Under the pieces are notes generated by a model that saw only the letters and a list, made by a program, of their open reading frames with translations, ran no database searches and was not told the origin of the DNA. Positions 27,375 through 36,899 of a stretch of 64,000 nt of DNA are shown here, piece after piece. The translations under genes were made by a program, and so were the position numbers. Every line of letters starts with the position of its first letter. The stretch's first letter is position 1. The DNA is from Duganella sp. 1411 (lineage in GTDB: Bacteria; Pseudomonadota; Gammaproteobacteria; Burkholderiales; Burkholderiaceae_D): contig NZ_JAFICD010000005.1 of the NCBI RefSeq assembly GCF_017833525.1, forward strand, positions 372,001 to 436,000. Direction: 5' to 3'.

Positions 27375-28139
27375 TTAGCCCGGGAACAGGGGATTTTCCT
27401 GTCCCTGGAAGCCACCCGCGCGCCAGGTCAGCACCAGCGTGTCGCGGTGGCCGTGCCCGGACAGCGGCTGGATCGGCGTCGATTCGTGGATCACGGTGGC
27501 GTCGTCGAGCAGCAGCATGGTCCACGGCGCGGTCATCGTGAAGCGCTTGCCGTTGGGGCCATCGGCTTCAAAGATGCGAGTCTCCCCGCCCTTGATGTCC
27601 ACGCGGGCGATCAGGATCACGGCGACGAAATCGACGCCGTCGCGGTGCGCGCCCTCGGGCGTGGGGCGGCCGATGCCGTCGGTGGTGTCGATGCGGAACT
27701 GGTGCGCCTCCACATACCACGGCGCGCCGCCATGGTCGGCGCCGCGCGCCGCGCCGCACAAGCGGCCGATGGCGCCCACCAGCGCGTTCCAGGCCGGCTG
27801 CGCGACCGTGGCCGGCAGCATCGGCTCGAACAGGCGGTTCATGCCGCCGTGCAGGGCGTTGTACTCAAGCGGCTGCCAGTGCGCGCGGTGCGCCGTCTGC
27901 GTCAGCCGCGCGCCGTCCTGGACGAAGCACGAATGGCGCCGGCGCCGATAGCGCCCGCCGTCCTTCAGATAGTTATCCAGTTCGAGCGTGTCCCAGCTGG
28001 GCACGAGGGCGTCGAGTTCGGCCAGCGGCACGCCGGCCAGCGCCGCCACGTCGGCCGGCGCCAGCAGCGCGTAGCCGGCGCCGCGCAGCGCCGCCACCGC
28101 GTCGGCGGCGGGCGTGAAAATGGGGGCGGAGGTGGTCAT
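27375..28139 (-). CDS. 2OG-Fe(II) dioxygenase family protein (PF10014 type)
   Basis: A protein of 254 residues that matches the 2OG-Fe_Oxy_2 family, which includes free amino acid hydroxylases such as L-isoleucine 4-hydroxylase. Metal ligands are visible: His-x-Asp in EGAHRDGVDFVAV and the distal His in TVIHESTPI. The Arg for 2-oxoglutarate is probably in HGHRDTLVLTWR. An N-terminal helical cap and YRRRRHSCFV are typical of the family. The gene starts 7 bp after the OhrR-like regulator stop codon, so both are in one operon. The substrate may be a free amino acid, but this cannot be confirmed. Confidence 0.88.
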   Translation of the reverse strand: MTTSAPIFTPAADAVAALRGAGYALLAPADVAALAGVPLAELDALVPSWDTLELDNYLKDGGRYRRRRHSCFVQDGARLTQTAHRAHWQPLEYNALHGGMNRLFEPMLPATVAQPAWNALVGAIGRLCGAARGADHGGAPWYVEAHQFRIDTTDGIGRPTPEGAHRDGVDFVAVILIARVDIKGGETRIFEADGPNGKRFTMTAPWTMLLLDDATVIHESTPIQPLSGHGHRDTLVLTWRAGGFQGQENPLFPG

Positions 28140-28146
28140 GGCGCGC

Positions 28147-28617
28147 TCAATTGGAGGAGGCCATCAGGCCGGCGCGCAGCGCGTCGAGCTGCTGCTTCAT
28201 GCCGACCACTTCGTCCAAGGTGCACTTGGTCGCCTGCAGGATGGCCGGCGGCAGCTTGGCCGCCTCGTGGCGCAGCGCGTCGCCGCGCGGCGTGAGCGTG
28301 ATGATGACCTGGCGCTCGTCGCTGGCGGCGCGGGTGCGGGTCAGCAATTCGGCCTGCTCCATGCGCTTGAGCAACGGCGTCAGCGTGGCCGAGTCGAGGA
28401 ACAGGCGTTCGCCCACCTCCGACACGGTCAGTTCGTTTTTCTCCCACAACACCATCATGACGAGGTATTGGGAGTAGGTCAGCCCCAGGCCGCGCAACAG
28501 CTTGCGATAGATTTTACTCATCGCCAGCGAGGTCGAATACAGCGCGAAGCACAGCTGCCCGTCCAGCTGCGGCACGGCGGCGGGCGCGGTGTCGTCGGGT
28601 TGGTTTTTGGTGTTCAT
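28147..28617 (-). CDS. MarR-family, OhrR-like peroxide-sensing regulator
   Basis: A winged-helix regulator of 156 residues. The N-terminal QLCFALYSTSLAMSKIY contains the Cys of the OhrR signature (LCF-LY), the redox-sensing thiol that senses organic hydroperoxides. The DNA-binding region includes LTVSEVGERLFLDSATLTPLLKRMEQ. The partner usual for OhrR, the peroxidase gene ohr, is absent; a 2OG-Fe dioxygenase follows instead. An AT-rich quasi-palindrome overlapping its promoter is a likely self-operator. Confidence 0.88.
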   Translation of the reverse strand: MNTKNQPDDTAPAAVPQLDGQLCFALYSTSLAMSKIYRKLLRGLGLTYSQYLVMMVLWEKNELTVSEVGERLFLDSATLTPLLKRMEQAELLTRTRAASDERQVIITLTPRGDALRHEAAKLPPAILQATKCTLDEVVGMKQQLDALRAGLMASSN

Positions 28618-28623
28618 ACCACC

Positions 28624-28653
28624 ATTATGGGTAGTGCGCTATACAATTGCAAG
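28624..28653 (-). promoter_or_regulatory. Promoter of the OhrR-like operon with a candidate OhrR box
   Basis: On the minus strand a -35 TTGCAA (28647-28652), a 17-bp spacer and a -10 CATAAT (28624-28629) precede the regulator start. The -35 region is embedded in CTATACAATTGCAAG (28639-28653), centred on CAATTG, which resembles the TACAATT-type half sites of OhrR operators. Confidence 0.5.
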
Positions 28654-28788
28654 CGATGACCCGCAAAAATATTTGGCCGCAGATTTGGCTGATCATCGGG
28701 CGCCACTCAGTTATGATTGTGGTGAAACGCGGCGCGCAGATGCAAGTAACAGGCGTTGTATAGGACTAATCCGGGGGAGTAGCGGTAC

Positions 28789-29916
28789 ATGAACGTCAAA
28801 AAAGCCATCGTGCTGATCGTCGACGAGGCTTCGGACAATCTGATCGAGATGAATCGGCTGTTGCAGAAACAGTACGAAATCCGGCTGGCCAACAGCGGCC
28901 GCGCGGCGCTGTCGGTGATGCAGCAGGTGCCGCGCCCGCATCTGGTTGTGCTGGACACGGCGCTGCCGGACATCGACGGCTATGCCGTCTGCCAGCAGCT
29001 CAAGTCGAATCCCGACACCGCCGACATCCCGGTGATCTTCCTGCAGTCCGGCGACGAGCGTGACGAGGAGCGCGCGTTGATGGAGGGCGGCGCCGACGTC
29101 GTCGCCAAGCCGGTGCTCGGCGACGTGCTGCGCGCGCGGGTCGACACCCACCTGCAGCTGCGCCACGCGCGCGAGCTGCTCAAGCAGCAGCGCAACCTGC
29201 TCGAACACGTGGTCGAGGAGGTCACGCTGGAGTTGAGCCAGATGCTCGACGCGATGATCTGGGCGCTGGCGTCGCTGGCCGAGACGCGCGAATACGAAAC
29301 CCCCAACCACCTGCGCCGGGTGCAGCATTACGTGGTCGCGCTGGCGCGCCAGCTGCAGGGCCACAAGCGCTTTTCCGAGGAGCTCAGCGACGCCAACATC
29401 AAGTCGCTGTACAAGGCCGCGCCGCTGCACGACATCGGCAAGGTGTCGATCCCGGACGCCATCCTGCTCAAGCCTGGCCACCTGACGGAGGCCGAATTCG
29501 CCGTCATGAAGATGCACACGGTGTACGGGCGCGACGCCATCGTCAACGTTGAGAACCACCTCGGCTACACCAACACCTTCCTGCGCTACGCGCGCGAGAT
29601 CACCTACTCGCACCAGGAGAAGTACGACGGCTCCGGCTATCCGGAAGGCCTGGCCGGCGAGGCGATACCGATGTCGGCGCGGCTGATGGCGGTGGCCGAC
29701 GTCTACGACGCGCTCATTTCCAAGCGCGTCTACAAGCCGGCCTTCACCCACGAAACGGCGATGGAGATGATACGCCAGGCCAGCGGCGAGCATTTCGATC
29801 CGGACGTGGTGGACGCGATGCTGACCGCCGAGGAGGAATTCATGGCCATCGCCGAGCGTTACAGCGACAGCCACGGCGACGATGGCGGCGACATCCTGCC
29901 GTTCGTCGCGACCTGA
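28789..29916 (+). CDS. HD-GYP response regulator (predicted c-di-GMP phosphodiesterase)
   Basis: A two-domain protein of 375 residues. The receiver has its phospho-Asp in VVLDTALPDIDGY and Lys in VVAKPV; the acidic pocket reads VDEASDN instead of the usual VDD. The C-terminal HD-GYP domain has H214-D215 in PLHDIGKVSIPD, then EAEFAVMKMHT and HQEKYDGSGYPEG. The GYP motif is intact and the preceding HHE is HQE. It should hydrolyse c-di-GMP to pGpG or GMP when phosphorylated. A GGGGGAG ribosome site lies upstream, and the likely cognate kinase starts 13 bp downstream. Confidence 0.94.
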   Translation: MNVKKAIVLIVDEASDNLIEMNRLLQKQYEIRLANSGRAALSVMQQVPRPHLVVLDTALPDIDGYAVCQQLKSNPDTADIPVIFLQSGDERDEERALMEGGADVVAKPVLGDVLRARVDTHLQLRHARELLKQQRNLLEHVVEEVTLELSQMLDAMIWALASLAETREYETPNHLRRVQHYVVALARQLQGHKRFSEELSDANIKSLYKAAPLHDIGKVSIPDAILLKPGHLTEAEFAVMKMHTVYGRDAIVNVENHLGYTNTFLRYAREITYSHQEKYDGSGYPEGLAGEAIPMSARLMAVADVYDALISKRVYKPAFTHETAMEMIRQASGEHFDPDVVDAMLTAEEEFMAIAERYSDSHGDDGGDILPFVAT

Positions 29917-29929
29917 CCGCGCCGCCGCC

Positions 29930-31834
<1,905 letters not shown>

Positions 31835-31842
31835 CACGCCCA

Positions 31843-31947
31843 ACTCCGGGGTCAGGTCCACCAATTCTACACGTGCTGATCCGTCTGACGAGGCGTAAGG
31901 GGCCTAGCGCCGGGTTCGTGTAGAAATGGTGGACCTGACCCCGGAGT
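31843..31947. repeat. Family B inverted-repeat element, copy B1
   Basis: A 105-bp element with 31-bp inverted arms differing at a single base. The left arm (31843-31873) starts ACTCCGGGGTCAGG and ends CTACACG; the right arm (31917-31947) is its complement. The 43-bp centre has no match in the other copies. It fills the gap between the convergent CHASE kinase and sugar isomerase genes, 11 bp from the isomerase stop. Confidence 0.9.
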
Positions 31948-31957
31948 ATGAACCGGA

Positions 31958-32773
31958 TTAGTTATAGCGCTGGCGCAGCAGCGCCAGCATCGCGACGTTC
32001 AGTTCCCACGCGTTCGAGACTTCCTTTTGCGTGTAGGGCAGCGTTTGCGTGTACGGCACCGGGCCGAATTCCGGCGTCAAGGTCATGCGCGCGGCGCCGT
32101 CGGCTCGCCGCAGCCGCAGCACTTCGTCCCACCACGACAGGTGCGCCTCCAGCGCCGCCCGCGCTTCCGGCGCGCGGAAGTCCGCCACCTGCGGCCCCTG
32201 CGGATGGCCCACCCGCGCATGGATGTGGCGCACCCGCGGCAAGGTCGCCGCCAGCGTTTGCGGCTGGTCGTCGAGCAGCGATTCGCAGGCGCAGCACCAG
32301 TGCGACAGGTCGGCCGTCAGCCGCAATTCCGGCATCCGCTCCAGATACGGCAGCAACAGCATCGGGTGCGCGCTGAAGCGGCTGCGGTGGATCTCGTGGT
32401 AAATCGGCACGCCGTGCCGGCGCGAGATGGCGTCGGCCAGTTCCAGCAGCTCGCCGTTTTGCGCCGGCGTGAAGTAGTCCTTGCCGGTCTGCGAGTTGAC
32501 ATGCAGCGGCGCGGCGGCGCAGGCGTTGTCCAGCAGCTCGGCCAGCGCCGCGCGGTGCGCGTCGAACCCCGGCACCAGCGCCGTCTCCCATTGCGATGCG
32601 ATCAGCCCCAGGCCGGCGGCGGCGATGCGGCCGGTCCAGTCGTCGCGCGCGGCGGCGTCCAGCGGCAGCGACATTTCGATGCCGTCGAAGCCGGCCGCCT
32701 TGACGCGGTCGACGAACACCTGCGGCGCCAATTCGTTGTTGCCCCAGTGGGCGGCGAAGATTTGGACGATCAA
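31958..32773 (-). CDS. Sugar phosphate isomerase/epimerase (TIM-barrel, AP endonuclease-like)
   Basis: A protein of 271 residues of the xylose isomerase-like TIM barrel family. Landmarks are VKAAGFDGIEMSLPL, PIYHEIHRSRFSAHP, LRLTADLSHWCCAC and HIHARVGHPQGPQV, with metal-binding Glu, Asp, His and His in the barrel strands. The start is taken as TTG at 32773, which overlaps the TGA stop of the PhyH gene (TTGA) and gives MIVQIFAAHWGNNE. The longer open frame upstream is only the PhyH gene read out of frame. Close coupling to a PhyH oxygenase suggests one catabolic pathway for a sugar or polyol derivative; the substrate is not known. Confidence 0.88.
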   Translation of the reverse strand: MIVQIFAAHWGNNELAPQVFVDRVKAAGFDGIEMSLPLDAAARDDWTGRIAAAGLGLIASQWETALVPGFDAHRAALAELLDNACAAAPLHVNSQTGKDYFTPAQNGELLELADAISRRHGVPIYHEIHRSRFSAHPMLLLPYLERMPELRLTADLSHWCCACESLLDDQPQTLAATLPRVRHIHARVGHPQGPQVADFRAPEARAALEAHLSWWDEVLRLRRADGAARMTLTPEFGPVPYTQTLPYTQKEVSNAWELNVAMLALLRQRYN

Positions 32774-33606
32774 AGGAAGCCCCGCACCGGGAAGCTGGCG
32801 TCGCGCTGTATCCAGTTCAGCGGAGAGTAGTCGGTGGCGCCGTCGGTGACGTGCAGCGTGTACGCGTGGCGCGAGAAGGCCGAGCGGTTCGGCGCGCTGT
32901 AGTGCGGCAGCAGGCCGTGGAAGCATACCAGGCTGCCGGCCTTGCATTCGAGCGGCACGGCGGTGCTGTCGTCCGGCCACGGCATGTCGCTGAGTTTTTC
33001 CATGCGCACGTGGTCGCCCGTGCGCAGGAAGCGTTCGCGCATCGGGCCCCGATGGCCGCCCGGTTCGGCCCACATGCAGCCGTTTTCCAGCGTGGCGTCC
33101 TCCAGCGCGAACCAGAAGGTGGTCACGCTCACCGGGTCGGTGTCGAAGTAGGTGGCGTCCTGGTGCCAGCGCACCTCGCCGCCGATGCCGGGCTGCTTGA
33201 AGATGTACATCGATTGCCACACCTTGGCGTCGGCCAGGCCCAGGTCGCGCGCCACGGTGACCAGGCGCGGGTCGGCCGTGAAGGCGCGGAACACCGGGTC
33301 CAGATCGTGCATCGCGTGGCCGATCTTGTTGATCGACAGCGACTTGTCCTGTTTCAGCCCGCCGTCCGGGCCGAACGCTTCCTCTTCGAAGAAGCAGCGC
33401 ACGGTGTTGTCCGAGCGCAGGAAGTAGTCGTCGGTGGTCTTTTCCTGCTCGACGGTGCTGAAGATGCCGGCCCCTTTCGGGTCGAATTCGTTGACAATCT
33501 GCCCCGCACGAGCGCGCAGCGTGACGATGTCGGCGGCGCTCTTGAAGTCCGGCAGCACAATGTAGCCATCGCGTTGATAGTGTTGTTTTTGCGCGTCTGT
33601 CAGCAT
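32770..33606 (-). CDS. Phytanoyl-CoA dioxygenase (PhyH) family protein
   Basis: A 2OG-Fe(II) oxygenase of 278 residues. The start at 33606 (MLTDAQKQHYQRDGYIVLPDF) follows a GGGAG site and matches the usual PhyH N-terminus. The metal HxD is in GEVRWHQDATYFDTD and the distal His in CFHGLLPHYSAPNRS. Close relatives hydroxylate small molecules such as ectoine, mitomycin precursors or phytanoyl-CoA. It is the first gene of a two-gene operon with the sugar isomerase, divergent from a LysR regulator which probably controls it. Confidence 0.93.
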   Translation of the reverse strand: MLTDAQKQHYQRDGYIVLPDFKSAADIVTLRARAGQIVNEFDPKGAGIFSTVEQEKTTDDYFLRSDNTVRCFFEEEAFGPDGGLKQDKSLSINKIGHAMHDLDPVFRAFTADPRLVTVARDLGLADAKVWQSMYIFKQPGIGGEVRWHQDATYFDTDPVSVTTFWFALEDATLENGCMWAEPGGHRGPMRERFLRTGDHVRMEKLSDMPWPDDSTAVPLECKAGSLVCFHGLLPHYSAPNRSAFSRHAYTLHVTDGATDYSPLNWIQRDASFPVRGFL

Positions 33607-33686
33607 GTACTGCTCCCGAATGATAATGGTGGATCGATCATTGTACGGCGCCGGGCAAGGCCAAACAATGCGCAAAAGGTTGACAC

Positions 33687-33709
33687 ATTGTCGCTTAAAT
33701 GGAGACAAT
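33687..33709. promoter_or_regulatory. Candidate LysR-type operator between phyH and the LysR gene
   Basis: An inverted repeat ATTGTC (33687-33692), N11, GACAAT (33704-33709), the T-N11-A form of LysR-type sites. It is immediately before the LysR start at 33715, overlapping its ribosome site, and about 80 bp from the phyH start. A TTGACA at 33680-33685 adjoins it. Confidence 0.55.
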
Positions 33710-33714
33710 CAGAC

Positions 33715-34638
33715 ATGGACCAATTACGCGCAATGGAGATTTTCGTCGAAGTGGCGCGGCTGCGCAGCTTCAGCGAGGCGGGCCGCCGGCTGGGGCTGAC
33801 GCGGGCCATGGTCAGCAAGCACATCCTGCAGCTGGAGGACAGGCTGCAGGCGCGCCTGCTGCACCGTTCGACGCGCGAGGTGAGCCTGACCGATGCCGGC
33901 CAGGCCTATCTGGCGCCGTGCATGGCGACCGTGGAGCAGGCGCGCGAGGCGGCGCATGTGGTGTCGCAGGCCGGCGCGGAGCTGGCCGGACCGCTGCGCA
34001 TCCAGGCGCCGTCCAGCTTTGGCAGCGAGTGGCTGGCCGGCGCGGTGGCGCGTTTCAACCTGCTGCACCCGCAACTGGCGCCGATGCTGCACCTGGACGA
34101 TGCGCTGCTCGATCCGATCGAGCATGGCTTCGATTTGACGATCCGGGTGGGCGGCATCCCGGACGTGCACGCGCTGGCCATGCGGCCGCTGGCGCCGTGC
34201 CGGGGCGTGTTGTGCGCGTCGCCCGATTACCTGGCGCGCCACGGCGTGCCGCGGTCGCCCGAGGACCTGCACGATCACCGCTGCCTGCACTTCAGCCATC
34301 TGACCGACGGCACGGCGTGGCATTTCAGCAAAGGGGCGGAGCGGCGCACGGTGCGGGTGCGCGCCGCGTTCACGGCGAATAATGGCTTGGTGCTGCAGCA
34401 GGCCGCCCAGCAGGGGCTGGGCATCGTCTACAACACCACCTTCCTGGCCTGGCGCGCGCTGAGGGAGGGCACATTGGTGCCGGTGCTGGCCGACTGGGAG
34501 CTGCCGCTCAATTATCTCAGCGCGCTGTATCCGGCCAGCCGCCAGCCGTCGCCCAAGGTGCGGGCGCTGATCGATTTCCTGGTGGCGGAGTTTCAGCCGG
34601 TGCCGCCGTGGGACCTAAAGGACCATGGTTCCACGTAG
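33715..34638 (+). CDS. LysR-family transcriptional regulator
   Basis: A regulator of 307 residues. The helix-turn-helix is in MEIFVEVARLRSFSEAGRRLGLTRAMVSKHILQLE, followed by a substrate-binding domain (GPLRIQAPSSFGSEWL, ADWELPLNYLSALYP). It belongs to the large CrgA/DsdC-like group with short effector domains. The start MDQLRAMEIF is the natural family start. Divergent from phyH and the sugar isomerase, it probably controls them. Its TAG stop at 34636-34638 is provided by family A copy A4. Confidence 0.94.
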   Translation: MDQLRAMEIFVEVARLRSFSEAGRRLGLTRAMVSKHILQLEDRLQARLLHRSTREVSLTDAGQAYLAPCMATVEQAREAAHVVSQAGAELAGPLRIQAPSSFGSEWLAGAVARFNLLHPQLAPMLHLDDALLDPIEHGFDLTIRVGGIPDVHALAMRPLAPCRGVLCASPDYLARHGVPRSPEDLHDHRCLHFSHLTDGTAWHFSKGAERRTVRVRAAFTANNGLVLQQAAQQGLGIVYNTTFLAWRALREGTLVPVLADWELPLNYLSALYPASRQPSPKVRALIDFLVAEFQPVPPWDLKDHGST

Positions 34639-34727
34639 GGCGGATTAGCGCAGCGTAATCCGCCATGCGTGCGCCGTCGGCGGCTCGAAGATGGCCGATT
34701 ACGGCGTTCCGCCTAATCCGCCCTACG
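34634..34727. repeat. Family A inverted-repeat element, copy A4
   Basis: A complete copy in the same orientation as A2. It lies between the convergent LysR and M29-like genes and supplies the LysR stop codon. The central part (GGCTCGAAGATGG) differs from the other copies, so the inner stem is weaker while the 14-bp ends are perfect. Confidence 0.9.
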
Positions 34728-34751
34728 TGTTTCAGAAGGTTTTTATGGCGT

Positions 34752-35813
34752 CTAAACCCGCCAGGCGCCGTCGCGGTACACCTGCTCGTCGTCCAGATAT
34801 ACGGCCTCGGTCACCGCGAACACGTCGACGTGGTAGCGCGCCTCCTTGCGCTTGAACTGCGGCTTGGCGTAAACCCCGTGCTTGGCCCCGAGCGACAGGT
34901 GGATGCCGCACATGCGCTCGAAGGTGCCGATGTCGTCGACCATGCGCTCGCGCGAAAACGCCCGGTTCATGCCGAAGCCCAGCTCGCGCAGCCACACCTC
35001 GCCCTCGTGCGCGCGGATGATGGCGAGCATGTTGTCAAATTCCGGCGTGGCGTTCTCGGCCCCCACCACGCGGCCTTGTTCGACGATCAAGGTCACCGGC
35101 GTGGCCGGTTTGTTGACTAAAAACGACGTGTCGCCGAACACGAAGATGCGCACCCGCCCGTTGACCGCCTCCAGGTCGCGCGCCTCGGTGAACACCTCGC
35201 CCAGCGGGAACTGGCCGCCGACGTTGTTCATGCCCCCGTAGTCGCCGATATTGAGCTTGGCCGCTTCGAACGGCGAGCCGAACACCAGCCGCGCGCCGTC
35301 GCCGCTGTCGACCACGCCGTGGCGGGCGGCGTCGATGCGGGCCTTGAGCGCGTGGCCGACGCCGCGGTAGTAGGCCGGGTCGTAGGCCAGCGCGTCGATG
35401 TAGCGCAGTCCCTGTTCGCCCGGCATGCGCGACAGGTGCACATGCTCGATCACCTTCAGCCCCCGCTTGAACAGTTCGATGCGGATGCGGAACGCCTCGA
35501 GCCGGAAGCTGGTCGACTGGATCAGCACCACCAGGTCGCCCGCCGCCATGCCGGCGAAGGCGGCCAGCACGTCGTCCGGCGTTACGCTGTCGAAGTCGAC
35601 GAAGCTCGCGTCCGGCACCACGCGCCGGTAGGCCTCGGTCAGCGCCCGGTTGAGGTCGGTGCGGGTGTCGTGGACGATCAGCGCGCCGCGCCCCGGCGCG
35701 TGGCCGATGGCCAGCGCCAGCGTGTCGCCCACATTACGCTGCGCCGTGTCGACCGCGTGCTCGGGAATGGCGCCGAAGCGCGAGGTAGTCATTTGGGAAA
35801 CTAGGTCTGTCAT
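34752..35813 (-). CDS. M29 aminopeptidase/NicX-like metalloenzyme
   Basis: A protein of 353 residues with the late signatures of the M29 (aminopeptidase T) and 2,5-dihydroxypyridine dioxygenase fold. These are GGQFPLGEVFTEARDL, RELGFGMNRAFS, DDIGTFERMCGIHLSLGAKHG and YHVDVFAVT near the C-terminus, whose Glu, His and His-x-Asp would bind the metal. The N-terminal half (GALIVHDTRTD, VVLIQSTSFRLEAFRIR) forms the usual Rossmann-like part. It could be a peptidase or a ring-cleaving dioxygenase; the sequence alone does not decide. A second ATG lies at 35792. No partner gene adjoins it. Confidence 0.7.
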   Translation of the reverse strand: MTDLVSQMTTSRFGAIPEHAVDTAQRNVGDTLALAIGHAPGRGALIVHDTRTDLNRALTEAYRRVVPDASFVDFDSVTPDDVLAAFAGMAAGDLVVLIQSTSFRLEAFRIRIELFKRGLKVIEHVHLSRMPGEQGLRYIDALAYDPAYYRGVGHALKARIDAARHGVVDSGDGARLVFGSPFEAAKLNIGDYGGMNNVGGQFPLGEVFTEARDLEAVNGRVRIFVFGDTSFLVNKPATPVTLIVEQGRVVGAENATPEFDNMLAIIRAHEGEVWLRELGFGMNRAFSRERMVDDIGTFERMCGIHLSLGAKHGVYAKPQFKRKEARYHVDVFAVTEAVYLDDEQVYRDGAWRV

Positions 35814-35970
35814 GGGGATTGCCGCGTTGAATGTCGCATTATAAGGGCATTCATATGGGGTATTCGCGCCGCCGCCACGCCGGCGCGCATTCTCCTTGTA
35901 ATGACCAGGGCAGCGATATAGAATCAGGAATATAGCCTAGCAGCAACTCCTTGGCATAACAACAGGACGC

Positions 35971-36420
35971 ATGATGACGGTAATAATGGGACAGGATTTG
36001 CCGCTGGAGCGCCCGGACGCGAACGGCCGCGCGGCGTTGTTCGTACCGACGGCCAGCATCAAGGACGATGTGCTGGAGACGGTGCGCAAGGGGTCGGCGA
36101 TTGTCGGTTTCGGCAACCATGACCGGACGTTAACCATTTATTACGAGAGCAACCGCTTCAACGAGCCCAATCTGCTCAAGTGGGAGCAAAAGGCGCGCAA
36201 GGCCTTCGAGCGCCTGGCCGACAACCTGCCGACCGTCTCCAAAATGGTCAGCAAGCCGGAGAACTTCGAGCAGGTCGGCTACATCAGCAGCAAGGGCATC
36301 CTGATCCGCCGCATGGAAAAGCTGCTCAACTGGCTGGAGACGTCGGGCGCCGGCGATTCCGCCCCGACGTCGGAAAACATCGTCTTCACGCCGCCGCCCC
36401 CGCCCAAGAAAATCGACTGA
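35971..36420 (+). CDS. Conserved-looking hypothetical protein, unknown function
   Basis: A protein of 149 residues that I do not recognise. It starts with ATGATG after an AGGA site. The body appears folded: LFVPTASIKDDVLETVRKGSAIVGFGNHDRTLTIYY has a beta-alpha-beta look. It is followed by a charged helix (KWEQKARKAFERLADNLP) and IRRMEKLLNWLE, then a disordered tail ending in PPPPPKKID. There is no signal peptide. The codon use matches the neighbours, so it is likely a real gene. The proline-rich tail may bind a partner. Confidence 0.72.
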   Translation: MMTVIMGQDLPLERPDANGRAALFVPTASIKDDVLETVRKGSAIVGFGNHDRTLTIYYESNRFNEPNLLKWEQKARKAFERLADNLPTVSKMVSKPENFEQVGYISSKGILIRRMEKLLNWLETSGAGDSAPTSENIVFTPPPPPKKID

Positions 36421-36509
36421 CGCCGCCGTCTCCCGGCTATGATGTTGCGTGCGCGCCCGCGACGCGGGATGTTGTATGTTAATGACAATAATCGATACAG
36501 GAGACCATG

Positions 36510-36881
36510 ATGTCCACTAATCTATGCACGACTTACCGCCGGGCCGGCGCCTTGCTGGTGGCGACGGCGGCACTGCTGCTGGGCGGCTGCCAGAAGAGCG
36601 ATCCGAGCGAGGCCGGTCCGGCCGAGCGCGCGGGCCGCAAGGTCGACGAGGCGACGGCCAAGGCTGGCAGCGAGTTGAGCCAGGTGCGCGAGACCGCCGG
36701 CCAGCAGATGAGCGACGCGGCCAAGGACACTAGCCAAAAGCTCGACAAGGCGGCCGACACGGCCGGGCAAAAGCTCAACGAGGCGACCCAGGCGGCCGGC
36801 AGGAAGCTCGAGCAGGCCGGCGAGAAGATGCAGGAAAAGGCCAGGGAACGCGAGGCGGCCGCCGGCACGCCGGCCAAGTAA
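36510..36881 (+). CDS. Small lipoprotein with helical repeat body
   Basis: A protein of 123 residues with a signal peptide ending in the lipobox LLLGGC, so Cys is probably lipidated. The mature part is made of 11-residue-like amphipathic repeats (VDEATAKAGSELSQ, KLDKAADTAGQKLNEA, KLEQAGEKMQEKA) resembling LEA or apolipoprotein-type helices. The start at 36510 has AGGAG 6 bp upstream; an ATG 3 bp earlier is too close to it. A role in envelope stress or periplasmic stability is likely but not shown. Confidence 0.8.
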   Translation: MSTNLCTTYRRAGALLVATAALLLGGCQKSDPSEAGPAERAGRKVDEATAKAGSELSQVRETAGQQMSDAAKDTSQKLDKAADTAGQKLNEATQAAGRKLEQAGEKMQEKAREREAAAGTPAK

Positions 36882-36899
36882 GACGGTAGCGGGCAGGGG

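Noticed and set aside
32773..33220. A longer sugar isomerase starting at 33220
   Set aside because: The additional N-terminal part is the PhyH gene in another frame (HRRRGALAPGRH-like, Arg-rich), and family length fits a start near 32773.
35865..35887. GC-rich hairpin CGCGCCG...CGGCGCG upstream of the 149-residue gene
   Set aside because: A short stem in very GC-rich sequence with no T-tract and between divergent genes; too likely by chance to call.
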